DNA from: Pigoraptor vietnamica
Taxonomy: Eukaryota; Opisthokonta; Filasterea
Assembly: GCA_943704525.1 (NCBI GenBank)
Contig: CALSCQ010002684.1
Location: forward strand, 1 to 21,060
Length of the DNA: 21,060 nt
Direction: 5' to 3'
The number at the start of each line of letters is the position of its first letter. Position 1 is the stretch's first letter. The notes under the pieces were generated by a model. The model saw nothing but the letters and a program-made list of their open reading frames with translations. It was not told where the DNA came from and searched no databases. This document shows positions 1-11,677 of the stretch, in pieces. The position numbers and the translations under genes were made by a program.

Positions 1-110
<110 letters not shown>

Positions 111-140
111 AAAACGAAGAGGACAAGGACAGCCACTTAC

Positions 141-1555
141 CCGAAACGGCCGTCCGGAGGGATTGCACCTTGATCGCCTCGAGCTCCTCCGCCTCGTTCT
201 GCTGCTGACGGCGCTTGTCCGCCATCGCCGCCGCCGACATTCCACCGACCGCCGCCGCGCCCACCCCAAGGCCCACCGCGGCACCGGCGTTCGGAAAGAA
301 CTGGCTCGGCAGCGGCATCGACGTCTCCGTCGGGTACGGCGTGCTTCCGCCGGCGCCCATCGACGACATACCCGGGTTTGGCATTCCCATGTTGCCCATC
401 GACCCCTGTGTGCTTGCGCCTGGATAGGGCATTGCCGGACGCGGCGGCGGCTGCGTGGGCTGTGGCTGCTGCTGGGGAGGGCGCGAGTAGACGGGCGGTT
501 CCTGGCAAAAGATGCTACACATGACCTGGATCATCTCAACCAGGTTCGATCGCTGCGTGAAAGAGGGATGGGTCGTGAGCTTATGAGCACACAGACCCAC
601 ACTGCACGACGTCTCGAATACTTCCACTCGCGTTTCGCACAAATGCACAAGCGACAAACAAACGCAACGCACACAATTCCCCACCTGCGGCGTCCACTGG
701 TGGAGGTAGGGCATGCGGACGATGCCGTTCGGTTCCACGTGTCGCGATGCCCTGATGCACATGTCTGGCGTTGGCGTCACGTAGCACATGGGGGGCGCCG
801 TCGGGTGCACGTCGAGAATCCATATTTTCACGGGAATGTGATACGTGGACCCTGCGCGCGCGACACCGAGAGCGAAAAAGGGCAATATGAGCGCGCTACT
901 TCAAAAGGATGCACGGCAACTGAGAGACACACGCACATGTATCAGCAACGAGAGGGAGAGATAACACACTCGCCGACTGGCCATCTCCCTCTATGCCACA
1001 CGCACCGGCAAAGTTGATGGGCACCGTTCCAGTGAGGTTGAGGAGGACGGCTTGTCGCCCGTTAGAGAACACTGCGACCGAAGGTCAAGAGTTCCCCCAT
1101 CAACAATATGGCCTTTTCGACAACGACTGTCGCCATCCAGCCACAGCCTCAACGCACGCACACACACACGCACGAACAAAAGAGCCTGCACGCAAGCACA
1201 CACACACACGCACACACACGCGGCCCACCGTAATGCTCCACCATGGGTTGAAGGCCCGGGTACGCCGAGAGCGCAATCTCAATGTCACGCTGTGTTTGGT
1301 CGGGGTATGCATACTGCGACACGAACAACACTACGTCAGTGTGTGTGCGCGCGAACGACGCGTGCAGCAACACGCACAGAGAGAGTAAAACGACAGGAAC
1401 GCAACACGCGCACAACTATTCACACGCAAACATCCAAACAACCCTCACAGAAACTCGGCAGTGTTGAAATGCATCGCGTCGCTACACCCTCTGAAATTAA
1501 CCCAGGCACCGACCTTGTGCTGGTACAGAGTCCCACGCAGCCATTGCTGCGCCAT
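141..1555 (-). CDS. TSG101: TSG101/Vps23, ESCRT-I subunit with UEV domain (3' end outside window)
   Basis: ESCRT-I subunit that binds ubiquitinated cargo and P(T/S)AP-type motifs at endosomes for multivesicular body sorting. Exons on the minus strand are 1555-1514, 1313-1229, 1071-1006, 851-685 and 552-141, giving 257 codons before the next intron leaves the window. Residues 10-140 form the UEV domain: the NLTGTVPI strand (about 54-61), YHIPVKIWILDVHP, and the MPYLHQW segment where active E2 enzymes would have their catalytic Cys, absent here as expected of a UEV. Residues about 141-210 are Pro/Gly/Gln-rich. From about 225 a charged helix (ADKRRQQQNEAEELEAIK) starts the coiled coil; the C-terminal steadiness box would lie outside the window. 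The start is the only ATG that gives a short MAQQWL-type N terminus joining in frame to the UEV. The first donor, GTCGGT, is unusual. Family assignment is strong; exon 1 is slightly less certain. Confidence 0.92.
1153..1220. repeat. Imperfect CA/CACG repeat in TSG101 intron 2
   Basis: CA-rich sequence interrupted by CACG and CAAG lies inside the TSG101 intron at 1228-1072. In the sense direction it is TG-rich and begins within 10 nt of the GTGGGC donor. Confidence 0.9.
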
Positions 1556-2153
1556 TTCCTCCGGGGGACAGCACGCCCCACGCGCCCTCCAGCAGCGCCC
1601 TCACTTCCTGCACTCGTCAGCGCAAGTGTGCGTAGTGTCGCGTCAAGAAATTCTCGTGTCGCAGCCGGTCGCAATCGGCCGCCCATGCGTTCCCGCAAAT
1701 ATTGGAACGAAGCGCAAACCCCAACGCACACGCGCACACACGCACGCACTTCAATGGCGAACAAACGACTGTCCGACTCTCGAGCGAAGCGCGCGCGAGG
1801 AAGATAGTGACTTGACAGGGTCCACATTGACGCCGCTTTCACTGAAAAACCTTTCAGCTGTAACATCCGGGGTGCATTGTTACAAGTTGTTACTTCCACT
1901 CCATATTGCTCACGTGATGTGTCCAGCAATCTGCCGACCAATGGGATGCGAGGACGAAGGACATGTGCACGCAAGGACTGTGCACGAAGGCACGCCGCAC
2001 GCACACACACCGACCTGCACATGCACGCTGTACGCGCGCACACACGCGGTGTTGAGTGCCAGCTGTGTGTCTGCAAAGCTTCACTCCCTTTATCAACCGA
2101 GGTGACTGTCCTTGTTGTTGCGGGCGAGAGTCACTCTAATTGGGCGATTGAAG
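1556..2153. promoter_or_regulatory. Head-to-head intergenic region between TSG101 and SHMT
   Basis: This 598 bp region separates the two start codons and must hold both promoters and 5' UTRs. I see no clear TATA box or other recognisable element. CA-rich patches occur near 1720-1750 and 1995-2045. A 17-codon ATG-to-stop frame at 1754-1807 has no recognisable product. The assignment as a shared promoter is inferred from gene orientation only. Confidence 0.55.
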
Positions 2154-3406
2154 ATGCTGCGCTCCTGTGTCTCAGTTACGCGCGCGGCCGCAAGGGTGCG
2201 TATGGCTGGAGTACTTGCTCTCTCCATCTGTCGCCTTCACTGTTTATGCTATATCCCGTGTGCACGTGTGCATGTGTGCTGTGTCACGTGTCTAGACGCT
2301 CTCTCCGCTCACCCTAATGGAAAACCCCGCAGCTGTCGGCCGGCCGCCAGTCCGTGCGCGCTCTCAGCGGCCGTGCGTCGCTCAAGGAGGTCGATGCTGA
2401 AATGTTCGAGCTCATCTCGAAGGAGAAGGACCGCCAAGTGCGCGGACTTGAACTGATCGCGTCCGAAAACTTCACCTCAAAGGTGTGCAGTGCAATCTGA
2501 CGTTGCGGTCTTCGGCTGCTGTGTTGTTGTGCGAATGCGGGCGCGTGTGCATGTGCGTGTGCATGTGCGTGTGCGTGTGTCTGTGTGTTGTGCGTGTGTG
2601 TGTGCGAGTGCGGGCACGTGTGCGTGTGTGTGTGTGTGAGTGTGTGTGTGTGCGTGTATTCTGTTTCGATGTGTGTGCTCATGCCGCTTTAATGTAGGCT
2701 GTGATGGAGGCCCTTGGGTCGTGCATGACGAACAAGTACTCGGAAGGCCTTCCTGGCGCACGGTGAGTTCACTGCGCACATGCACATTGCGTGTCCTCAT
2801 GCGAACCGTATAACACACACTTGCCAAAGCATCTTCCATGGGAATTGTGCACTTAATCTCTGGCTTCTCGCAGCTACTACGGCGGCAACGAACACATTGA
2901 CGAGTGCGAGCGCCTCTGCCAGAAGCGCGCCCTCGCCGCCTTCAACCTCTCCCCCGAGGAGTGGGGTGTGAATGTCCAGCCGTACTCTGGTGGGTGGATG
3001 CCATCCATGCTCCAATGCGCCGCAGCGTGAAGCTGCACTCAACGCAAATAGAGTTGTGTGATATGTCGAGGTCCCTTTGATCGCGTCCTCATTCGTCTCT
3101 TCCCAACCCTCGTCGCACACCGCCCTCTCATCCTTTCTTCCCCTGTTCTTTCGCTTCTTTGCGCAGGATCTCCCGCCAACTTTGCGGTGTACACGGGCCT
3201 CCTCAACCCCCACGAGCGCGTCATGGGCCTCGACCTTCCCTCCGGTGGCCAGTGGGTTTTTGTGGATTCCGTGCAATCCACTCCGTGTCTCTCTCGTTTG
3301 TCTTCTTCCTTCTAGATGAGTATTGTAGCACTGTTAATTGCAGACGATGAACAGCTTTTTGCATCAGTGCCAGTGCAAGTGCTCAAGGCTTCTCCCCCCC
3401 CTCCCC

Positions 3407-3449
<43 letters not shown>

Positions 3450-5630
3450 CAAAAACTACCGCGCAGTCTGACGCACGGCTACATGACAAACAAGAAGCGC
3501 ATCTCGGCGACGTCCATTTTCTTCGAGTCGATGCCCTATCAGCTGGACGAGAAGACAGGCTACATTGACTACGACACGCTCGAGCGCAACGCGCGCCTAT
3601 TCCGCCCGAAGATGCTCATCGCGGTACGCGTGCGCCGCACTCAATTTGACGCCACTCACACGCCATCTGTGTGCACGAACGTTCGCACTCTGCCTGCGCC
3701 TGTCGCCCATCTGTCTCAATTCGCCAACGACTCAAACTAATCCGACATGCCTTGTCTGCGACCCGTGTCATCGTGCAGGGCGCGAGTGCGTACCCGCGCA
3801 TCATCGACTATGCGCGCATGCGCAAGATTGCCGACGAGCACGAGGCGTACCTCATGACCGACATGGCGCACATCAGCGGCCTCGTCTCCGCCGGCGTCAT
3901 TCCGAGGTGCGTGTTCTTCTTCGCGCACTATGCACTTGCAGGCCTTCGTCTCGTTGTTAAGTGGGAGAGACGGAGGATTGTTGCAGGCGCCTCTCTGTGT
4001 CTACGAATCGCGTTGCCCGGCGAGTCTCATACGCACCTTTTCTTGCAGCCCCTTTGAGCACTCGGACGTTGTGACGACGACGACGCACAAGACGCTGCGT
4101 GGTCCTCGCGCGGGACTCATCTTCTTCCGTCGCGGCGTGCGTCGCACCACCAAGACTGGCGAGAGTATCCGCTCAGTGTGCAATGCCGTCAGCGCGTAGA
4201 ATGCCGCCAGTTGGCCGTCAGTGCTCAGTATTCTGGTAGTTGAACTGCCGATCGATGGCGTCGAGCTGTGTCATGTGTGCTAATGGCAGCAGCCCCTTCC
4301 CTGTGCGACTGTTACACGGTTTTCCCTTGACGCCGCCCATTCTTCAGAGGTCATGTACGACATTGAGGACCGCATCAACTTTGCCGTCTTCCCGTCGCTG
4401 CAGGGTGGCCCCCACAACAACGCCATTGCGGCCATCGCCGTGGCGATGAAGGAGGTGCGTGCATGCAGGCGTGTGTATGTATGAGGGAGGCAAGGAAGTT
4501 GGCGGGAATAGATAGGTAATGGAATTTGAAGGACGTGGAAGACATAAAATGGCTGCGTGTGCAGGGCGTGGAAGAGATAAAATGGCTGCGTGTTTGCTTG
4601 CGTGCGTATGCGTGCGTCGACTCACCCAACACACGCTCCTCTCCTACTTAGGCGATGACCCCCGAGTACAAGGCGTACCAGACGCAGGTCGTTAAGAACT
4701 GTAAGGCGCTCGCCGACAAGCTCATCGCCACGGGCTACACGCTCGTCTCTGGTGCGTGCATGTCTGCGTTGCGATGCGTCTCTTATGTGCACACGAGGAT
4801 TGCTTGTTGGCCGCTGTCGTGGCCTGTTCGTCGCTTCTAATCTAAAGTTTTGCCGCAGGCGGCACCGACAACCACCTTCTTCTCCTCGACCTCAGGCCGA
4901 AGGTGCGTTGGATCTCTCTTTCTGTTCAATCCATTCATTGCCACAATTGCGCTTCACGCGTGTGATGGGCATGCCATTCATTCGCGAGAACCCTTCCCCT
5001 CTCCCCCCCCGTGTTTCCCCCTTTTTTCGCCGAACGTTTTCTCATGTCGTTACTTCCACTACAGAACCTCGACGGTGCGCGCGCCGAGGCCGTGCTTGAG
5101 AAGATTAGCATCACGGTGAACAAGAACACGGTGGCTGGCGACAAGAGCGCGATTGTCCCCGGCGGCGTCCGCATCGGTGGGCTGTCGGAAGCTGCGCAGT
5201 CGCCTAGTTGTGTCTCTAGGAATTTGTACAGTCGATGCCCACTGCCGCCCATTCTGAAATTGTCGGTCATTAGTGCCCGCCGTGCATGCTATGCGCAACC
5301 ATTTCGCCCATTTCGCCCAGGGAGCAGCCATCTGCGTGCGTCTGCCCTATCGCTGCGTTGCGTCGCGCGGCCTTACCTTTGGACCTTTGCAGGCACGCCA
5401 GCGCTGACGTCGCGCGGGTTTAAGGAGGCCGATTTCGACCGCGTGGCCGATTTCATTCACCGCGGCCTCGGTCTCACGGCGGAGCTCAAGAAGGAGACAG
5501 GTGGGACGGCGTGCACGTCGCTCGTGCTGTTCTGTGCGTGTGTGCGTGTGCGTGCGCGCGCGGGCGTGTGTGTGTGTGTGTGTGTGGTGTGTGGTGTGTG
5601 TGGTGTGTGGTGTGTGTGTGTGATGTGTGT

Positions 5631-5716
<86 letters not shown>

Positions 5717-5878
5717 GTGTACGTCATCTGATCACTCACCCGTGTGCGGGCAGGCGCCAAGCTCAAGGACTTCAAGGACGCCCTGAACGGCAACTCGTCG
5801 CCCGTTCTCCCGAAGATTGCGTCGCTGCGGAAGGAGGTCGAGGCATTCGCGCGCAAGTTTGAAATGCCCGGCAACTGA
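2154..5878 (+). CDS. SHMT: Serine hydroxymethyltransferase, probably mitochondrial
   Basis: PLP enzyme converting serine and tetrahydrofolate to glycine and 5,10-methylene-THF. There are 14 exons: 2154-2195, 2333-2482, 2698-2762, 2874-2989, 3167-3251, 3467-3623, 3779-3906, 4049-4164, 4348-4454, 4652-4751, 4859-4902, 5065-5176, 5393-5500 and 5754-5878, giving 1455 nt and 484 aa, the normal family length. Visible signatures are ELIASENF (about 54-61), the substrate-loop region [14 protein letters not shown] (about 78-91), [14 protein letters not shown] and [14 protein letters not shown], whose Lys262 is the expected PLP-binding residue, then the C-terminal [11 protein letters not shown]. Residues 1-32 are Arg/Ser/Ala-rich with almost no acids ([14 protein letters not shown], then [14 protein letters not shown]), as in a mitochondrial presequence spanning exons 1 and 2. 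Most donors are GTGCGT or GTGGG; exon 8 ends at an unusual GTATCC. A cytosolic form from an internal start cannot be excluded. Confidence 0.97.
2533..2655. repeat. TG-rich tract in SHMT intron 2
   Basis: Imperfect GTGTGC/GTGTGT repeats fill much of the intron at 2483-2697, with TG on the transcript sense strand. Confidence 0.9.
3409..3448. repeat. (CA)20 microsatellite in SHMT intron 5
   Basis: Twenty uninterrupted CA units lie just upstream of the acceptor at 3465-3466, after a C/T-rich stretch. This is one of only two introns here with CA rather than TG on the sense strand. Confidence 0.97.
5555..5715. repeat. (TG)n microsatellite in SHMT intron 13
   Basis: An imperfect GTGTGG/GTGTGA section leads into an uninterrupted 84 bp GT run at 5632-5715 inside the intron at 5501-5753. 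TG is on the sense strand. Confidence 0.97.
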
Positions 5879-6042
5879 GCCGACGTGAATTCGGTTGGAG
5901 ATGGAATTGATAGTGGCGTTGTGAGCGATGGCCGCGCGCATACAGTGCAAACATGAGCAAAGCAACTATTGGCCGCTTCCGTCACGCACAGGCCACGAAG
6001 GCGTACCCTCCCACATTGACGCGTTTTCACACGAGTGTTGTA

Positions 6043-7928
<1,886 letters not shown>

Positions 7929-8428
7929 TGTCCCTGCTATTCTATTCAATACCCGCTCCCCTTCTCTTCTTGCTGGTGTCTCTGTTGGGCCAAAGGGCTC
8001 TAAGAGGTTAGGGTTCGCTCAAAGCGATGTTGTGGGGCCCAACCCTGCGGACGTAACACATTTGTGCCGAGAACTCGGTATTTCCTTTGCGAATTCTCGC
8101 TAACTTTTCCCTGCCACGTGCGGACTTTGATTCTCAAATTGGAGGCTCATCATGATATATTTTCATATCACAGCGAGCCCCATCATGTACGCAGCACTCA
8201 GCTGCGATGCACACACACGCGACTTTGCGAACAGTGTCAGCATCCGCCTGATGAACACTCAACCAAAGGACCGCATTCAAGGCGTTGTTATTGTCCTTGC
8301 TGCGCTATCGTCCAAGCGCCGCAGGACCTTCCTGCTCTTTCACTAGGGTGTATTGTGTTGTTTGGGCATCTTTTTACAGACCACCACCGACACTTGATCC
8401 GCGTGGCTGCGGCAGAACAGTCGCGAGA
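7929..8428. promoter_or_regulatory. Head-to-head intergenic region between CYB5R4 and NOP56
   Basis: This 500 bp region is AT-richer than the flanking exons and should hold both promoters. It contains a perfect 8-bp inverted repeat (GTTGGGCC at 7984-7991, GGCCCAAC at 8036-8043). The 44-nt loop includes GGTTAGGGTT, which resembles a telobox. No gene-like reading frame or tRNA is visible. Promoter function is inferred from orientation. Confidence 0.5.
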
Positions 8429-9954
8429 ATGGTATGCCCCGTTTTTTGCACGGCTTAGTTTAAGCGTCAATTGTATGCGAATGCTGCTCTACGACTCGCT
8501 GCTGTTGTTCCGCCGTCGCACTCAATCTATTTGGCCTTGCCTCGCTTCGTGCTTCCCGTAATCCATTGTACTCTTCTTCTCTCTTTCGCAATGGTCAGGT
8601 GCTGTACGTGCTGTTCGAGTCCGCCTCGGGCTATGGCCTGTTCGAGGCGAGCGAGACGGAGGAGATTGGGCTTGAGATTCCGAGCGTGCAGGCGGCCATC
8701 ACGGATCTCGCCAAGTTTGGCAAGGTCGTGAAGCTCAAGGCGTTTGCGCCCTTCCAGTCGGCGCAGGCCGCGCTCGAGAACATCAACAACATCTCGGAGG
8801 GTGCGTTGACGCTTGTGGCGGCGCTTGAGTCTATTTGCCGCCTTGCTATGTTGCACCAGTTACTGTCATGGTGCTCCGACACCGTTCTCCGCGTCGTGCT
8901 CCGTCTCGCCTCTTTCCCACCCGGCGACACGTGCTCAGGCACACATGTGCACGATGCTTTCTGCCAGCACTCTTGGCATGTTTTTTCTACAATTGCTCCG
9001 TTTCGCGCATGCGTTGCTCACTTTCGCGCATTTTGGCGGCAAATCGCAGGCCTCCTCCACGACCACCTGAAGGCGTTCCTCGAGATGAACATGCCGAAGA
9101 GCAAGAGCGACAAGAAGGCCAAGTTCACGCTCGGCGTCGCCGACGCGCGCATCGGTGCGGCCATCCAGGAGTCGCTGGGCATCTCGTGCCAGACGGGCGA
9201 TCTCGTCAACGAGCTCGTGCGCGGCATTCGCCAGCACTTTGCCAAGATGGCCAAGGCGCTGAAGGAGGGCGACTTTGAGAAGGCGCAGCTCGGTCTCGGC
9301 CACGCGTACTCGCGCGCCAAGGTCAAGTTCAACGTGCACCGCGTGGACAACATGGTGATTCAGTCGATCAACCTCCTCGACCAGCTGGACAAGGACATCA
9401 ACACGTTTGCCATGCGCATGCGGTGCGTTGGGTTGTGTGTGTGCGCGGGTGCTTGTGCTTGTGTGTGCGTGTGTCCGCGTGTGTATGTGTGTGTGCGTGT
9501 GTCGATTGTTTGTGTTGCTTGACGTGCTTGACGGCGGACGTCGTGTAGTTGCTAGTGTGTACGGGTCTCTTGTGTCTCATCCCGTGTGTGTGGGCGTCGG
9601 CGTGAATCTGCAGCGAGTGGTATTCGTACCACTTTCCGGAGATGGTGCGCATCGTGAACGACAACTACACGTACGCCCGCCTCGTCAAGCTCATCAAGTC
9701 GCGCAAGTCGCTCAACGAGGACAGCCTCGAGAAGATCGAGGAGATCACCATGGATTCGGCCAAGGCCAGGCAGATCCTCGACGCCGCCCGCACGTCGATG
9801 GGTGCGTTTGCTCTCATGCACTCATGCGCGCGTGTCTTGCGTGGCTGTGTTCCCGTGTGGTTGTACGTGGAAGTGAGGCGCAATAGTGGGGCGTGGTAAT
9901 TGTAAAGGCACCTGCAGTCCCCCTCGACGTTTGCATTTGCCGGTGTCTTATGCA

Positions 9955-9987
<33 letters not shown>

Positions 9988-11238
9988 AGTGGAGTCGATG
10001 GACACGCGTCTATGATTTAAGCTGATCCGACATCTCTCTCCCTCTCTCTCTCTCTTGCAGGCATGGACGTGTCTGAGATTGACATGATCAACATTGAGGC
10101 GTTTGCGTCGCGCGTGATCAGCCTCGCCGAGTACCGCAAGTCGCTCCACGAATACCTCAACAACAAGATGCACACGATCGCGCCCAACCTCAGCGCCCTC
10201 GTCGGCGAGCAGGTCGGCGCCCGCCTCATCTCGCACGCGGGCTCCCTCACGAACCTCGCCAAGTACCCCGCGTCCACCGTCCAGATCCTCGGCGCCGAGA
10301 AGGCCCTCTTCCGGTGCGTTCGTGCTCTCTGTCCCGTCTCCTTATCGCAGAGATTGGGCACGACTCATCGACACCCAATGGCTTGCAGTTTGTTGCCATG
10401 CGTCTGATGTGCGTCTGTGTGTCTTGGCTCGCAGTGCTCTCAAGTCTAAGGGCAACACGCCCAAGTACGGCCTCATCTACCACTCGACGTTCATTGGCCG
10501 CGCTGGGCTCAAGAACAAGGGGCGGATCTCGCGGTACCTCGCCAACAAGTGCACCATCGCATCGCGCATCGACTGCTTCACGGGTATGTTAACGCGTGTT
10601 GCAACGTTGTGCGTGCACGTGAGTGTCCATTTTATTTTCGAATCGCTCACACGTATGGTGCTGCAGATGCGCCGACGACCAAGTTTGGCTCGAAGCTCCG
10701 CGAGCAGGTGGAGGAGCGCCTCAACTTTTACGAGACGGGCGTTGCGCCGCGCAAGAACATTGATGTGATGAAGGAGGCGCTTGCGGAGGCCAGCAAGGAG
10801 ACTGGTGCGTTGACTATGTTGTGTACCTGTGCGATCGCTTGATCGTTTTTTATTACGCGTGCCATAGTGAATGCACGTCTTGCTTGGTGAGTGTGTCGAC
10901 ATGCGCGTGCTAATTGACGCCTTTTTTGCTTTGTAGGCGCAAGCGCGAAGAAGGACAGCAAGAAGCGAAAGGCGGACGACGAGTCTGAGGAGGAGCCTAC
11001 GCCCAAGAAGGCCAAGAAGGAGGAGAAGAAGAAGGAGAAGAAGGAGGAGAAGAAGGAGGAGGTGTGTGCGCGTGTGCGTGAAATGCTTGTTTGTTGACTC
11101 TGTTGTGCATGCGTTGTTGCTGACATGTTGTTGCCTCTGTTTGCGTTGCAGAAGAAGGAGAAGAAGGAGGAGAAGAAGGAGGAGAAGAAGGAGAAGAAGA
11201 AGGAGAAGAAGGACGACAAGAAGAAGGCCAAGAAGTAG
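8429..11238 (+). CDS. NOP56: NOP56, box C/D snoRNP core protein
   Basis: Core protein of box C/D snoRNPs, which direct rRNA 2'-O-methylation and early pre-rRNA processing in the nucleolus. Exons are 8429-8431 (ATG only, tentative), 8599-8800, 9050-9422, 9614-9801, 10061-10313, 10435-10583, 10667-10804, 10937-11061 and 11152-11238, giving 505 aa. It is NOP56 rather than NOP58 because of [33 protein letters not shown] and [14 protein letters not shown]5NT covers about 2-68, the NOSIC/coiled-coil region about 165-225 and the Nop RNP-binding domain about 255-410, including [20 protein letters not shown] and [20 protein letters not shown]. The tail from about 455 is almost pure Lys/Glu and is split by the last intron. 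The body joins from the acceptor at 8597-8598 with VLYVLFE; the best upstream start is an ATG immediately followed by a GTATGC donor, restoring the M-V-L start seen in animals. Exons 2-9 are secure; exon 1 is a proposal. Confidence 0.93.
9955..10054 (+). repeat. Two polypyrimidine tracts in NOP56 intron 4
   Basis: A run of ten C (9955-9964) leads into (CT)n to 9987, ending in CTAG. A second CT tract follows at about 10033-10054, ending at the true TTGCAG acceptor (10055-10060). Between them lies a branch-point-like GCTGATC near 10021-10027. The first tract therefore looks like a decoy or alternative 3' splice site. Confidence 0.85.
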
Positions 11239-11677
11239 ACGCGACCGATCTATCGCGCGCCTCTGTCTCTGCCTGCGTCCCGCTGCGTTGCTTGCTTCGC
11301 CGTTCGCCTCTTCCGCGTTGTTCCCTTCGTGTGTGTTGTGCAACGCACACGTTCACTCCCTCTCGTCTCACACCCCTCTCGCCACCACGTGCTGTTTTTG
11401 GATTTGTTGCAATTTTTCGCGCCGCGTTGCGTTCGCCTTTGCGCCTCTTACTCGTTTTGGCACACCGCGTGCTCTGCGCCAGCCGCGCCCCGGTCGCGCT
11501 GGCGGGTCACCGGTGCCCAGCCAAATGAAACTGTGAAACTGACATGTGCTTGGTCCGCTTGGTTACTTGAATTAAGGGGACGTGCGTGTGCCTAGGAGAA
11601 CGCGACGTGACCGCTTCTTAGCCAGCGCTTGTTTCGTATTTTATCTGCGCGTGCGCACGCGTGCCATGGCATTTGCC
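11239..11677. other. Tail-to-tail intergenic region between NOP56 and the RhoGAP gene
   Basis: This 439 bp region holds the two 3' UTRs. It is C/T-rich on the plus strand and shows no credible coding frame. A direct 8-bp duplication TGAAACTG/TGAAACTG sits at 11526-11541. No canonical AATAAA signal is visible. Confidence 0.6.

Noticed and set aside
1754-1807. 17-codon ATG-to-stop frame (MANKRLSDSRAKRARGR) between TSG101 and SHMT
   Set aside because: Too short, no family recognised, and no support for transcription. It could be an upstream ORF but nothing shows it.
5511-5786. Cys-Val and His-Thr repeat proteins on both strands in SHMT intron 13
   Set aside because: These are translations of the (TG)n microsatellite; the flanking exons join cleanly into SHMT.
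7984-8043. tRNA suggested by the 7-8 bp terminal stem and GGGTTCGC
   Set aside because: The unit is only 60 nt and has no anticodon arm or proper B box (GGTTCGANTCC).
8801-10936. Possible box C/D snoRNAs in NOP56 introns, as in vertebrates
   Set aside because: I looked for an RUGAUGA plus CUGA pair with suitable spacing and terminal stem. The CTGA near 10022 reads better as a branch point.
11526-11541. Tandem TGAAACTG ending in CTGA as a snoRNA 3' end
   Set aside because: No C box lies at a plausible distance upstream and no terminal stem was seen.
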